A DNA stretch of 64,000 nt from Rehmannia glutinosa (Eukaryota > Streptophyta > Magnoliopsida > Lamiales > Orobanchaceae). Below, one piece after another: positions 47,152-57,736 of the stretch. Below the pieces are notes generated by a model, which was not told where the DNA came from, did not search any database, and saw only the letters and a list, made by a program, of their open reading frames with translations. The DNA is taken from NCBI GenBank assembly GCA_016081115.2, contig CM071930.1:47529335-47593334 (forward strand), written 5' to 3'. Positions within the stretch are counted from its first letter, which is position 1. Each line of letters opens with the position of its first letter. The translations under genes and the position numbers were made by a program.

Positions 47152-47432
47152 ATGAGCCATTAGTTGAGACGGATAGGCTGGAATGCTTTAGGCAAGGAGC
47201 TAGGTGAACGGAAGATTTGAGCGAAATGATTGAGCAGTTAGAGGTCCATGTGGGCTCTTTAATGGACGATACATACCAATTGTCTGCGACTGTTGATGAG
47301 TATCATACTGAATATTTGCAGCACTTTAGTACAATCACCCAACAACAACAACAGATGTACGAGATGATTTATCGTATGGATCAGTGGTATATCCAGCAAT
47401 GCCACTATCATCCGCCTCCTCGACCACAGTGA
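47152..47432 (+). pseudogene. Athila accessory ORF of B, 3' part
   Basis: This resumes the ORF cut at 31409. It has EMIEQLEVHVGSLMDDTYQL and the Gln-rich QQQQQMYEMIYRMDQWYIQQ end, matching the C-terminus of the ORF in element C. TGA is at 47430-47432. One stop occurs near 47212. Confidence 0.8.
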
Positions 47433-48904
47433 TCCAAGTAAGTACTTATCATGTATTCCTCTTTTTTTTGATAATTTCCTTATGTATTCGGGGCAAAACA
47501 TGATTTACGTTTGGGGAGGGGGGTTGTCTAGAATACGTGATATAGTACTATTGCATGTTTGCGTTGCATTTAGGTTGCATGTAGGATCATATAAAAAAAT
47601 TCATAAAATTTTTAATTTTTTTTGTTTTGTTTTTTTTAGTAGGCACGTTTATTGCTTTAGCATGTTTACCGCTTTGTGTGAGTTAAATTTAGAAACATGG
47701 ATTAGTATAGAATGACTTAGTATGTTTTACTGCAAGTACTTTGTTTCGTGAGAAGAAATACTTGGCGAACATGTGATGAATTTGAGAAAAGATGTCTTTT
47801 GCTTGTTTGTTAATTGAGAAAGTGGGTAATTGAGCATGATGCGAAAAATAAGCATGTGAACTTTTGTGCCTGTAACTGTTTTTATCTTGTGCAGTCTTAT
47901 TTTTTTTAGTGTGTCATTCATGTTGATAGAACTCTAGGACTTGCAATTGTATCATTATCAAAACCACATATGTGTGCAATTTTTGAAGATGATTTAAGGC
48001 CATTTTTGTTTAAGCTTATTGAGCCTAAAAATCCTACCTATGAACTCATGATTCCCTAATTAGCCAATTTGAGCCTTAGCCTTGTTTACTGTTAGCCACA
48101 TTTTGAGCTTTGACTATAAAAAAAATCTTTATCTCAAAACTTGAGCTTATAGAGATGTTTATATTTGAGGGAGATGAGGTTAGCTTTGAAAAAGAATGTT
48201 GGCAAAAGAGAGATGAGCAGTAAATAGGTGAATGAATGATGAAGCTCGCGATTTTTTTTTTGAATGAAAAGAACAAGAAACAATTGAGCAAAAGAGAAAT
48301 ACAATTGAGAAAATTGAACTTAAGGGGAAAAAACGCAATGGCCAAAGTGTGAAAAATGAAGAAAAATGAGTGGAATAAGAAGTATGAGTTGAAAAAGAAA
48401 ACAAATAAAAGAATGCTTCTTGAGATTAAGATGGATTGGTGAGTTGAAAGTATAAGTACTTAAATTCTATTTGCTCAAGTCGAGTCACTTAATCCATATT
48501 TTCGTACCCTAACCAAAGAGCTTACATTACAACTAAAGAAAAAGTCTTTTTTAATATTGAATTATGCACACTTGAGTGGTAGAGATGTTAGACGATTTGC
48601 AAGCATATGGTAGTTCTACATCATTATATTGAATTGAATTGAGCGTATACACTTCCTATTTACTTTGAGAGTTGAGTGATACACTTTATCTTGTGAGTCG
48701 CGATGTCGAATACCCAAACGAGTATTGATTGTGCTAAATTTACAAGGGATTATTTTTTGAGAATGAATTACATGTTTGCTAAGTATGGATTTGATTGAGA
48801 TTGAGTGTTTGTAGTGTTCTTGTGTTGTATAATCTAACCCATTGCATGTGGTTATTTTTCTTACTCTGCTCGAGGACGAGTAATGGTTTAAGTTTGGGGG
48901 TATT
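47433..48904 (+). other. 3' non-coding region and polypurine tract of element B
   Basis: It parallels 36559-38082 of C in order and wording: CGTTTGGGGAGGGGGG near 47508, T-rich runs, GAGGACGAGTAA near 48870, and the polypurine tract AAGTTTGGGGGTATT at 48890-48904. No gene is seen; the short open frames are shadows. Confidence 0.68.
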
Positions 48905-50364
48905 TGATAAGTGTAAAATATACGTGCATTTAGGGGTTTATTTTGGTACATATTTGATACATTTGCATGTATATTTAGTGTGCTTCAGCTGGTTTCCTTT
49001 GTTGGGCGTGATACTGGGTATTCTTGTATATTTTAACAGGAAACAGAGCTTTTATGAGAAGATATCAGTAGGGCGACCTGGACAAGAATGTCGAATACCA
49101 AGAGATGATCAAATACGCGAAGAAAAGGACAAAAAATAAAGTACACGGGCTGCTCCTGTACTAATACATGACTGTGTATTCTGCCTCCGTATTATTTTAC
49201 ACGTTCGTGCGACTTGTTTGAGGGAAGAGTTTCAGAGACATAATACACGGCCAACCCATGTAAAAGTACACGGCTGCGTAACTTGATTCGGACAAAAACA
49301 GAGAGCACACCAACATACATGACAAGGTTGTGTATCGTGTACTATATCTATGGCTGATTCTGTTTTCTAATTTCGTTGGGACTCCACTTGGGATCTCTCA
49401 AAGTAGCTATAAAAGGAAGACCCCGAAAGCTGGACAACATCATTACATACGAAATTTTACACACTTCTAGGGCAAGATACATAACACAAGAAAGAACAAC
49501 ACAAGACCTTTCGCATCTACGAAGGCACAAGGGTTCAAGATTGTGAAGAAGTATTCATCCCTATAAGAAGGGTTCTATCATCATAGTTTAGAGCTTTTGT
49601 TCTGTACTTAATTCGATGTCAAACTATTTGTTTTCAAGTTTGTCTATGAATTTATTTTCAAATATGTTAGGCTAAATTTCTTGATCCTAGGCCATGATCA
49701 AAACTGTGGATTCATGTTAATTCTAATTTGATTGTTTCTTCTTAATTGGTTTCTTGTGTTCTATTTGTGAATTCGAGTGCTTGTTTCCTATCGATTATCT
49801 GGCCAATAATTTGCTTGTCTTATTTGTTAGTTCAACATTTGGGAGATGAGATCTAACTTACAAAAAATGAATTCATAACATGAACGGGGATTGAGCCAGG
49901 ATACCTATAAATGCTTGTGGGGGTTTACTTCAATTCTAAGAGCTTTTGGGAGTTGATATTAATTGTTGAATAGAAATACCTGCAATTCTTATTAATCAGC
50001 GGTTTGTTTGCACTCGGGAGATGGAATAAACTACTTTAGGAACTGAACCGATAGATATATAGAAACTGGTTTTTGATGAAACATTAATTGGAATTAGTAT
50101 TGATGAAGCATGTTTAGATTATGTTCCTACGATTTCTTTTCGTAATTGTTCAAAATTTTGTGAAGTTCGGGTTTTTTAACAATTAGATATTTTAGTTGAT
50201 AATTTAGGATTAGTTTAGATAATAACTTTATGATTTTTGATTGCTCCAATAAAATTGAAGTACGATATTTACTATACTTTATGGGTTTCGTATTCAATCC
50301 CTGAGGAATACGACCTTGCTCGCTACACTATACACTTTTTTTTTATTAAACAATTTTAACGATC
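48905..50364 (+). repeat. 3' LTR of element B
   Basis: It starts TGATAAGTGTAAAATATACG and ends TTTTAACGATCA. The TATA box, CTATAAAAG, is near 49408. Palindrome words of the ACACGG/CGTGTA type lie at 49140-49340. It lacks the MITE of the 5' LTR. Confidence 0.88.
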
Positions 50365-50590
50365 AATCTCCTCCTGTGCTCCCAGAGGGGAGAGGCCTCA
50401 ATAGGGTACTCGTAAATAAACATCATCCGACACTCCCGGATGGGAGGGGTCTCCTCACGGGGGTCGTCGTAAATAAACCTCACCCAGTGCTCCTGGAGGG
50501 GCGGGGCCTCCTCACGGGGGTCCTCATAAATAAACCTCATTAGGCGCTCCCAGATGGGAAGGGCCTCCTCACGGAGGTCCTCGTAAATAG
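50365..50590 (-). repeat. 57-bp tandem repeats of element T, middle part
   Basis: About four copies of the 57-bp unit are present. The minus strand is open through all of them and reads 19-residue repeats of the form RFIYEDPREEAPPLxEHxx. Confidence 0.85.
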
Positions 50591-51483
50591 AGGTAAGTGT
50601 AAAATATACGTGCATTTAGGGGCTTATTTTGGTACATATATGATACATTTGCATCTATATTTAGTGTGTCTTAGTTGTTTCCTTTGTTGGGCGTGATATT
50701 GTGTATTCTTGTATATTTTTACCGGAAACAAACCTTTTATGAGAAGATATCAATAGGACAGCCCAGACAAGACTGCCAAATGCCAAGAGACGATCAAATA
50801 AGCGAAGAAAATGACAAAATACAAAGTACACGGTCTGCTCGTGTACTAATACACGACTTTGTATTCTGCCTCTGTGTTATTTTACACGTTTGTGCAACTT
50901 ATTTGAGGGAAGAATTTCATAGACATAATATACGACCCACCCGTGTAAAAGTACATGGCCGTGTAACTTTATTCGAACAAAAACAGAGAGCAAAACAACA
51001 TACACGACCGTTTACTATGTCTGTGGCTAATTCTGTTTCCTAATTTCGTCGGGACTCTAACATGGATCTCTGAAAACATCTATAAAAGGAATACCAAGCC
51101 CTAAAGCTGGACAACATCATTACACACAAAATTTTACACACTTCTAGGGCAAGATACATAACACAACGAAGAACAATACAAGACCTTTCGCATCTACGAA
51201 GACACAAGGGTTGAAGATTATGAAGAATGATCCATCCTTATAAGAAGGGTTCTATCATCATAGTTTAGAGCTTTTGTTCTGTACTTAATTCGATGTCAAA
51301 CTATTTGTTTTCAAGTTTGTCTATGAATTTGTTTTCAAATATGTTAGGCTAAATTTCTTGATCCTAGGACATGATCAAAACTGTGAATTCCTGTTAATTC
51401 TAATTTGATTGTTTCTTCTTAATTGGTTTCTTGTGTTCTATTTATGAATTCGAGTGCTTGTTTCTTTTAGATTATCTGGCCAA
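50591..51483 (+). repeat. Truncated LTR of the B family inside the tandem repeats
   Basis: It aligns with the first about 890 bases of the B LTR, from the GTAAGTGTAAAATATACG start to TTAGATTATCTGGCCAA. It then breaks off into 57-bp repeat sequence. The first bases of the LTR are also altered. I read it as the remains of a separate insertion in the array. Confidence 0.82.
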
Positions 51484-51625
51484 GTGGGAGAGGCCTCCTC
51501 ACAGGGGTCCTCGTAAATAAACCTCATCTGGTGCTCCCAGAGAGGAGGGGCTCCCTCACGCGGGTCCTCGTAAATAAACCTCATCCGGTGTTCCCGGAGG
51601 GGAGGGGCTCCCTCGCCGAGGAGTC
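51484..51625 (-). repeat. 57-bp tandem repeats of element T, right part
   Basis: About two and a half units. The minus-strand frame continues from 51749 through these repeats with FIYEDPREGAPPLWEHQMR and FIYEDPCEEASP. Confidence 0.82.
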
Positions 51626-54150
51626 CTTGAAATTGTTTCTTCCAACATACAGCATATGGAAGTACGATGAATAGAAAGCAACTATGCATAAGGAAAAACA
51701 CAAATATGAATGTAGCATCAAAAAAATGAAACATCATACGGCCCCTCAAGGGAAAATGAACATTTCAGGAGAGTAAACAAAACAAATATATAGGTGCAGA
51801 AAGCATGCCCTAAATAGGTGGGCTGAAATCAAGGGTCGTCTAGGCCAACATGGAATTATCACTACTCAACCATGGGGGGCTCCATTCTCTCATGCGACGT
51901 CAGCGCCGCCAGTCTCCTCTCCATCGCCGCCACCCATGCCATCAGCTCTCTCTGGAAGATCCTGCAAAGCCTCAATCTCTTCTTCCTCCTCCTCATCAGT
52001 GACTCCATAATCCAAGATGCCTATCACCTCGCTGAAGGCCTTTATGCTCTGCCGCAGCAGATTTTGGCAATGGCAGACCACCCTATCAAAGTAAATGGAG
52101 GACTCCCTCAACAATTTCGAGTGATACTCCGTGGAAGCCATGTAAGTCTCCGCCGAGTCGAACCTCTCCCTGGCTAGCAACTGTGCGCCAGCAGAAGACT
52201 GGAGAAACACCTTGCATGTGTTCCCCTCATGCTCAAGATGAGATGTTGCCTAGTCATACTTATTGGTCAAATGGGGCATCTAGCTCTCATGTCGAATAGC
52301 GCCTGCATTGGGGTTTTTCACCTCACTGTGAAGTTGGCGGTTCTCCATCTCCACCACCTCGCCCTGATGGCTCGATACCACCGCAAGGTTCAGAATTTGC
52401 ACCAGAATTTGCATAAGTCCTAACTGAATGAAAGGAAATGAGAATGAAGAATGAACACACAAAGTAACCACGAAGCTTACCCAGGCAACGTCTCCACAGA
52501 GATGCGTCTCAATATCATTGAAAGATAGAGAACCAAGGCGGGACTGATCATTAGAAGACAAAGCTTTTCTAGTACTGGCATATCCCATACCCGAATCTAT
52601 GAAGTCCAAGTGGGACTGAATCCCCTCGTGACGGTTCACTCCGCCAGAAAAGAGAACTCAGGGACCAATAGTCCCAGGAGCAACATCACCAGGCTCTATC
52701 CTTGGCCTCTTTCCCAGAAGAGCCGAAGGAGGACATGGAACAGGAACAACATCAACACGATCTTTGGAATGAGAATTAGGGTGTCGGTCACACTCCGGCC
52801 GACGAGGAATGGCCCTCGCTCACCATCACTACGAGGCGGGCGCTCAATAGCTCCCGCCGCCAGTAGTCTTTCTCTTGGCCTTCTCATTCTCCTTATTCGA
52901 ATACTATAACTCTCCTTTCCGAAGAATAAACAAGAAGCACTATCCGAGAACAGTTCACTCCAAATGTACAAGTAAAAGGAGGAACACTACAAGGAAGTAA
53001 AACAATATTGAGTACCAAAGAAATCCCTAACATCCAGAAGACTACCCTTGGCCTCTTTCCCAGAAGAGCCGAAGGAGGACATGGAACAGGAACAACATCA
53101 ACACGATCTTTGGAATGAGAATTAGGGTGTCGGTCACACTCCGGCCGACGAGGGAATGGCCCTCGCTCACCATCACTCTGAGGCGGGCGCTCGAGCTCCC
53201 GCCAGTTGTAGTCTTTCTCTTGGCCTTCTCATTCTCCTTATTCGGCAATACTATAACTCTCCTTTCCTGAAGAATAAACAAGAAGCACTATCTGAGAACA
53301 GAAACAGTCAAATGTACAAGTAAAAGGGAGGAACACTACAAGGAAGTAAAACAATATTGAGTACCAAAGAAATCCCTAACATCCATAAGACTCTTAAACA
53401 ACCGTTTAGATCTATAAACCTTCGACAATTCCTTGTGTGAGACAACAGTACCACGGGCCAACTTGACCTCCAAAATCCACTTGTGGGGAAGCTCCCAACC
53501 ATTATCCCGCATATAGAAGAAATCCTCTTTCCATAGCCCACCAGGAGAGGGGAGTCCCGTAAGAAACTTGCATTAGGAGCGAGGAAAGAAATGGAAGAAA
53601 GTATCACCCGAAGACTTCTTGGCATAGAACAAGAAGTGGAATCCATCTACAGTCGTGGGCATATCCAACTCCCGCATAGCATACTCATAACCCTATATGC
53701 ACGCATAAGTCTGGTGAACCATCTGTCCAACACTTGCTCCCACCGATCTGAGGATCGCCACAAGAAAATTATTCAAGGGAAAGTAAGACCAATAGAGAAG
53801 CTGCAAAGATACACTATAATGAAGCCCTCAGGCGGATGAGTAAGTCTATTCCCCGATCTCGGATCCAGCATCTGGAACTCTGAAGGGAGCCCCAACCTCT
53901 CCCCTAACCTACAAAGACACTGAGATGAAACTTTGCTGACTAACTCTCCCGGGACAACTGCTCGACACCCGGGAAGAGGCCTATGCTGATACTTAGGCCG
54001 ATGGACCTCTTTCGGACTATCTCCCTCGGACTCCTCCTCGGGAACCTCATTACTTGGGCACGAATCTGACTGAAGCTCTACTTCCCCCTCACCATCATAA
54101 CATAACTCTGGAGGGGAATATTGAAGCCCGCTGGCAAAGGTAGGAATAGA
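51626..54150 (-). pseudogene. Antisense accessory ORF of element T (gypsy-type transposon domain)
   Basis: This is an extra ORF on the strand opposite to gag, between the pol position and the 3' LTR, a known Tat-lineage feature of unknown role. In minus-strand order it has an acidic segment (about 54110-54000) and a conserved domain with LPSEFQMLDPRSGNRLTHPP and VAILRSVGASVGQMVHQTYA. LWKEDFFYMRDNGWELPHKW and YRSKRLFKSLMDVRDFFG follow at 53560-53390. After a duplicated basic linker (52697-53388) come a coiled-coil-like C-terminal part at 52210-51890 (ARERFDSAETYMASTEYHSK) and an acidic DEEEEEEIEAL tail. The domain resembles the plant family called putative gypsy type transposon. Several frameshifts and stops are present. 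The 19-residue repeats may be its C-terminus. Confidence 0.65.
52697..53388 (-). repeat. Tandem duplication of about 346 bp in the antisense ORF
   Basis: CCTTGGCCTCTTTCCCAGAA begins at about 52699 and again at about 53045. CCAAAGAAATCCCTAACATC closes both copies (about 53016 and 53362). The copies differ by a few substitutions and small indels. The period is not a multiple of three by my count, so it would shift the frame. Confidence 0.85.
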
Positions 54151-54591
54151 ATAACGGAACTAGAGACTAAACGACCAGTGACGCCCTAGGCCCCCGATCG
54201 GAAATGAATAAAGGCTGGAGTCCAAAATCCGGCCCGAAAGATGAGAAAACTCTGGAGAAGATGGAGAAATATGGAAGGAAGAACGGACCGGGGGCTTGGG
54301 CCGCCCCCTCCCCCCAAGGAGGCGCCCCGGAGCAGCCTCTCTCAATTCTCAGGCTCTTATCTCTCTCCTCAATTCTCAAGAATTTTTCACTAAATGTTCT
54401 ACCAAGCAAAGAAATTCAAAGTTAAAGAGTAGAGAGAGAAATATTACATTTGGAAGACATGATCAAAGCTCTCCTCCAAAGTGTGTCCTTGTGTAAGAAT
54501 GGTCAAATAATCTTGAAGACAAGACAAGATAAAGAACAAGACAAGTCAAACACAATATCAATTAAGCTCCCACACTCTCTATTCTCTCAGC

Positions 54592-54609
54592 ACAGGGGAT
54601 GGGGGCTTA
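54592..54609 (+). promoter_or_regulatory. Polypurine tract of element T
   Basis: CAGGGGATGGGGGCTTA lies directly before the 3' LTR. Confidence 0.75.
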
Positions 54610-55081
54610 TGTTGGGGGCAAAAATGTCTTTTAATATTTAATATATAATTCAGTTTATATATTGAAATAATATTACTTGCTCAATGGGATATATATGGAA
54701 TAACCCGACCCAAAAGAGTGCGGGACTAGCTCACAGGCCACTTTCTCCTAGACGGCCCATCACCCAGGTATATAAAGATCACTCATCTTCATTTGTGATT
54801 GAATTTCCTCATAATTCTCTCATAATCTCTCTTAATCATTATTCAATATTCAATTACTGTCTTACATTCTCTCTCGATCACTGTGACGACTTGAGCGTTG
54901 GAGAGACCTCCTTGGGACAAACCCCGGGCCTGTATAACATTTGTGTGTATGCAGGCAAGTTCCCAGTAGAAGATTTCTAGTTCCCTGAGAAGAAGATTTA
55001 CAAGACTTCCTGTTTGGGAAGAAAAAGACTTGTACTTATTCAGAAATCCTAACTTGGTATCTACTATAAAAAGCAGCATCA
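54610..55081 (+). repeat. 3' LTR of element T
   Basis: It starts TGTTGGGGGCAAAAATG and ends GCAGCATCA. The TATA box is TATATAAAG at 54769-54777. It differs from the 5' LTR at many positions, more than the LTR pairs of C or D. Confidence 0.85.
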
Positions 55082-55436
55082 AGTGCATATTCCACTGGTA
55101 TTGGATAAATGTCACGTGTGCAAGACTTTCTTAAAAATTATTCATTGCCAAGTAGGTGGAATATGTACATGATTGATTGCTTTTATTAGTTATTTATATA
55201 TATATATATATATATCATCTTGATTATAATTCTTTTGCTAACGTACATAGCTCTTGTTGTCTTCAACCTTTAGCAGGTTTACACTACATCTTTTGAAATC
55301 ACGGCAAAATCTGTTATGACTAAATTTTGAGAAGGCCAAGTGTAACAGTCACTGTCTATTTAAAAAATCTTATAAGCCCCTACATTTTATAAGATGTTTT
55401 TATAGCTTATAAGATATTAGATCTTATTTTAAGAAT
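55082..55436. other. Flank of T with a TA microsatellite and left half of a MITE-like repeat
   Basis: A (TA)n run lies at 55195-55215. From about 55330 the sequence matches the MITE-like repeat at 19508-19820. It is cut by the MULE at 55437 and resumes at 62101 (to about 62410, ending TTTTGAAGAGCTTATAAGCT and GACACC). No gene is seen. Confidence 0.6.
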
Positions 55437-55479
55437 GGGTGGCGCTATTGGCACCCCCAAATTTGATGAGTACACCCAC
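55437..55479 (+). repeat. Left terminal inverted repeat of M
   Basis: It starts GGGTGGCGCTATTGGCACCC and is 43 bp. It is identical to the reverse complement of 62058-62100. Confidence 0.97.
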
Positions 55480-55725
55480 TTTCTAAAATTTCAAAAATGC
55501 CATTAAGTCAAAAGACTATAATACCCTTACTAAAAAGCCAAGTTCTAAATACACCCCCCCAATCTCTAAATACACCCACATCATTCATTACAATTAAATC
55601 TACTAAAACACACCCACCCACATCCTTCAGCTACATTCTTCTTCTTCTTATTCTTCTTTCTTGAGAAAAGCTTAAACCTTGTTCTTATAAACCCTAGTTT
55701 TTTCGACACCAACACAACAACTTAA

Positions 55726-57179
55726 ATGGACAACAAAGATTTGATTCCTCCAAATATTGTAAGTATCTTCTTGGTTATGAGCTCAAAAATTATGTAATTT
55801 ATCCACTTTTACCGTTCGATATTTCTGCTGCACCATTGTTTTCCGCCGATTGGCACGATCAACAGCATGGCACGATCATCACGTCGATCGTGCCACATGG
55901 CAATATGGCACGATCACATGTTCAATGATCGTGCCATATCGTCGCCATATTGCCATGTGACACGATCAAAAGTGGAACGATCATGGTCATGATCGTGCCA
56001 TTTTGATTTTGTTTTTTGGTCTTGTTGATTTTGTTTTAATAGGGTATGGCCTCGTTGCCTACGGAAAATAGTGTTGTTTGTCCTCCCAAGAATGATGAGA
56101 ATGTTGAAGAGTTTGGTGTTGTTACCGATTACACACACGTATTCACGACGTATGAGTTATTTGTTTCTCGGGATAAATTATTTGATTGGGTGCGTGAGAG
56201 AGGACATGAGCACGGCATGGTAATTGTAATAAGTAGGTCGGACAGTGGTCAAGGAAAGAAAAGACCTCGGATATTTTTGTCTTGTGAACGTAGTGGGCAT
56301 TACCGTGATTCAAAAAAGACTAGAGATGTCGAACAAAATGATGCTAAGAAATTTGAAAAAAAAGTCTCTAAGAGAGAATCTGGAACTAAGAAATGTGGTT
56401 GCCCATTTCGTTTGAGGGGTCGGCAAGTAACAATTGAAGGAGAATGGTCACTAAATGTTGAATGTGGTGTGCATAATCATCCAATTGCACAATATTTGGA
56501 GGGTCACTCTTATGCCGGTCGATTATCAAGAAGTGAGGAAGAATATGTGTTGGATATGTCACATGGCAATACTCGGCCGAAGGACATTTTGTTTGGCCTA
56601 CAAAATAAGTTTCAAGATAATAAGTCCACCATACGGACTATCTACAATGCCCGTATGAAGAATAGAGTTGTCGAGCGTGATGGTCGATCTCAAATGCAAC
56701 AACTTATGCATAAATTGAAGGAGCATGGATATTTCTATCATCAAAGACGTTGCGAGACGAGTAACACCGTGAAGGATATATTCTTTGCTCACCCTACAAG
56801 TGTTGAGTTGTTGCGTGCTTTTCCGAGTGTCATTTTTATGGATTGCACATACAAAACTAATAGGTACAAGTTACCTTTGTTGGAGATTGTTGGTGTGACA
56901 TCGACACATATGACATTTTGTATTGTAGTTGCTTATATGGAGTACGAGCGGGAAGATAATTACATATGGGCTTGCTCAGTCTTAAAATCATTGAGTGGAA
57001 AACCTGTTAGTGTACGGGTTGAAATTAACACCCGGCAATGCTGTAAAACGCTGGTAGTCATGAAAGTGGGTGCGCATCATATGGATCTTAATCTTGACTT
57101 TAAGGACAGGGAAATCTTTTTGCATGGCTTCGATAAAGACGCGACTCGGTTCAACAAATATGCCGTTGAAAATAAATAG
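55726..57179 (+). pseudogene. MULE transposase, truncated and fused to antisense sequence
   Basis: This gene cuts and reinserts the element in the nucleus. A likely exon 1 is 55726-55758 (MDNKDLIPPNI), joined in frame through a GTAAGT...TAATAG intron (55759-56042) to the long exon from 56043. That exon has a FAR1/WRKY-GCM1-like zinc domain (CGCPFRL, then WSLNVECGVHNHP, about residues 115-145 from ATG 56046) and a linker (PKDILFGLQNKF). The MULE catalytic core opens with ELLRAFPSVIFMDCTYKTNR, carrying the first Asp. After EREDNYIWA (about 56975) similarity stops. The second Asp and the Glu of the catalytic triad, and any SWIM finger, are missing. The last about 60 residues are antisense to another coding fragment (57314-56990). 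It is therefore open for 377 codons but not expected to be catalytic. Confidence 0.85.
55853..56003 (+). promoter_or_regulatory. Palindrome cluster 1 of M, in the predicted first intron of the transposase
   Basis: Six or more GGCACGATC/GATCGTGCC words lie in 150 bases. CACATGGCAATATGGC (55894-55909) and its perfect complement (55934-55949) form a 56-bp hairpin with a smaller GGCACGATCA/TGATCGTGCC hairpin nested inside. The cluster ends about 40 bases before ATG 56046. Confidence 0.8.
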
Positions 57180-57314
57180 GGGCGCGTATGTTGTTTGCCA
57201 TACGACATAGCATGAAGAAATTGTCAAAGCAGGCTTCTTCTTCCTGGGAAGTCCAACCATCACCACGCCTATTGTCCCTAGCGATCTCATTTCTTGTTCT
57301 TACCATTTTTCCTG
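56990..57314 (-). pseudogene. Myb/SANT-like domain fragment
   Basis: On the minus strand, after a possible splice acceptor (TTGTTACAG, about 57314), an open stretch reads MVRTRNEIARDNRRGDGWTS. The W-x-EEE start of a trihelix or Myb/SANT-like domain follows. After a frame change it continues VEPSRVFIEAMQKDFPVLKV and YQRFTALPGVNFNPYTNRF. Such domains bind DNA and are common in PIF/Harbinger-associated and other plant transposon proteins. The fragment has a frameshift and no continuation, and it overlaps the 3' end of the transposase frame on the other strand. It is either captured host or transposon sequence, or the remains of a third MULE gene. The domain call is by eye. Confidence 0.5.
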
Positions 57315-57416
57315 TAACAAAAATCATAACAAACATGTTCATCCAAGATTTAATTAGCTATGATTCATTCATCAAATTAGCTACTATGTAAAAAATTACC
57401 TTTATCGTCAACACAA

Positions 57417-57736
57417 CCAAGATTTACTACAATTTTATTATCTACATTTGAACATACCCATGTATTTATAAGTGTAATGTATGGACCCATGTGTAATGTA
57501 ACTCATTTTCACCATTTATTGCATGGACCCATGTGTAATATGTAACTTATTTTCACCATTTAATGCAAGGACTCAGTCAATATGTTACTTATTTTCACCA
57601 TTTAATGAATGGACCCATGTTATACAAGTAACATAAATCTTACTCAATGGAAAGATTGTCTCCCCCAACTAACAAGTCCATTTAATGGATGGACCAATTG
57701 AATATGTTACATACTTTCAATCATTTAATGCAGGAC
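57417..57736. repeat. Imperfect tandem repeats in M
   Basis: Units of about 60-65 bp containing TATTTTCACCATTTAATGCA and GGACCCATGT recur about four times, partly degraded. There is no coding content. Confidence 0.65.

Larger units (their letters stand above)
26379..50364 (+). mobile_element. Athila-like Gypsy element (B), pol-less
   Basis: LTRs lie at 26379-28204 and 48905-50364. The tRNA-Asp-type primer site is at 28211. Gag and the Athila accessory ORF are present, but no protease, RT, RNase H or integrase. The polypurine tract is at 48892-48904. Flanks ACCTA (26374-26378) and ATCTC (50365-50369) agree at three of five bases and sit in the 57-bp repeats of T. Element C is inserted in its accessory ORF. 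Confidence 0.85.
23316..55081 (+). mobile_element. Tat/Retand-like Gypsy element (T), host of the nest
   Basis: LTRs lie at 23316-23808 and 54610-55081. Inside are a TGGCGCCG-type primer site (degraded), a Gypsy gag and protease, 57-bp tandem repeats, an antisense ORF and a polypurine tract. No reverse transcriptase, RNase H or integrase is present. Element B is inserted in the tandem repeats. The flanks AGTTA (23311-23315) and AGTGC (55082-55086) agree at only three of five bases, as expected of an old insertion with diverged LTRs. Gag and protease sense, with an extra ORF antisense near the 3' LTR, is a known layout of the Tat lineage. Confidence 0.82.

Noticed and set aside
26060..51625. 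Regular 57-bp repeats as a CRISPR-like array
   Set aside because: The units are contiguous with no unique spacers, and they lie in a plant Gypsy element. They are ordinary tandem repeats.
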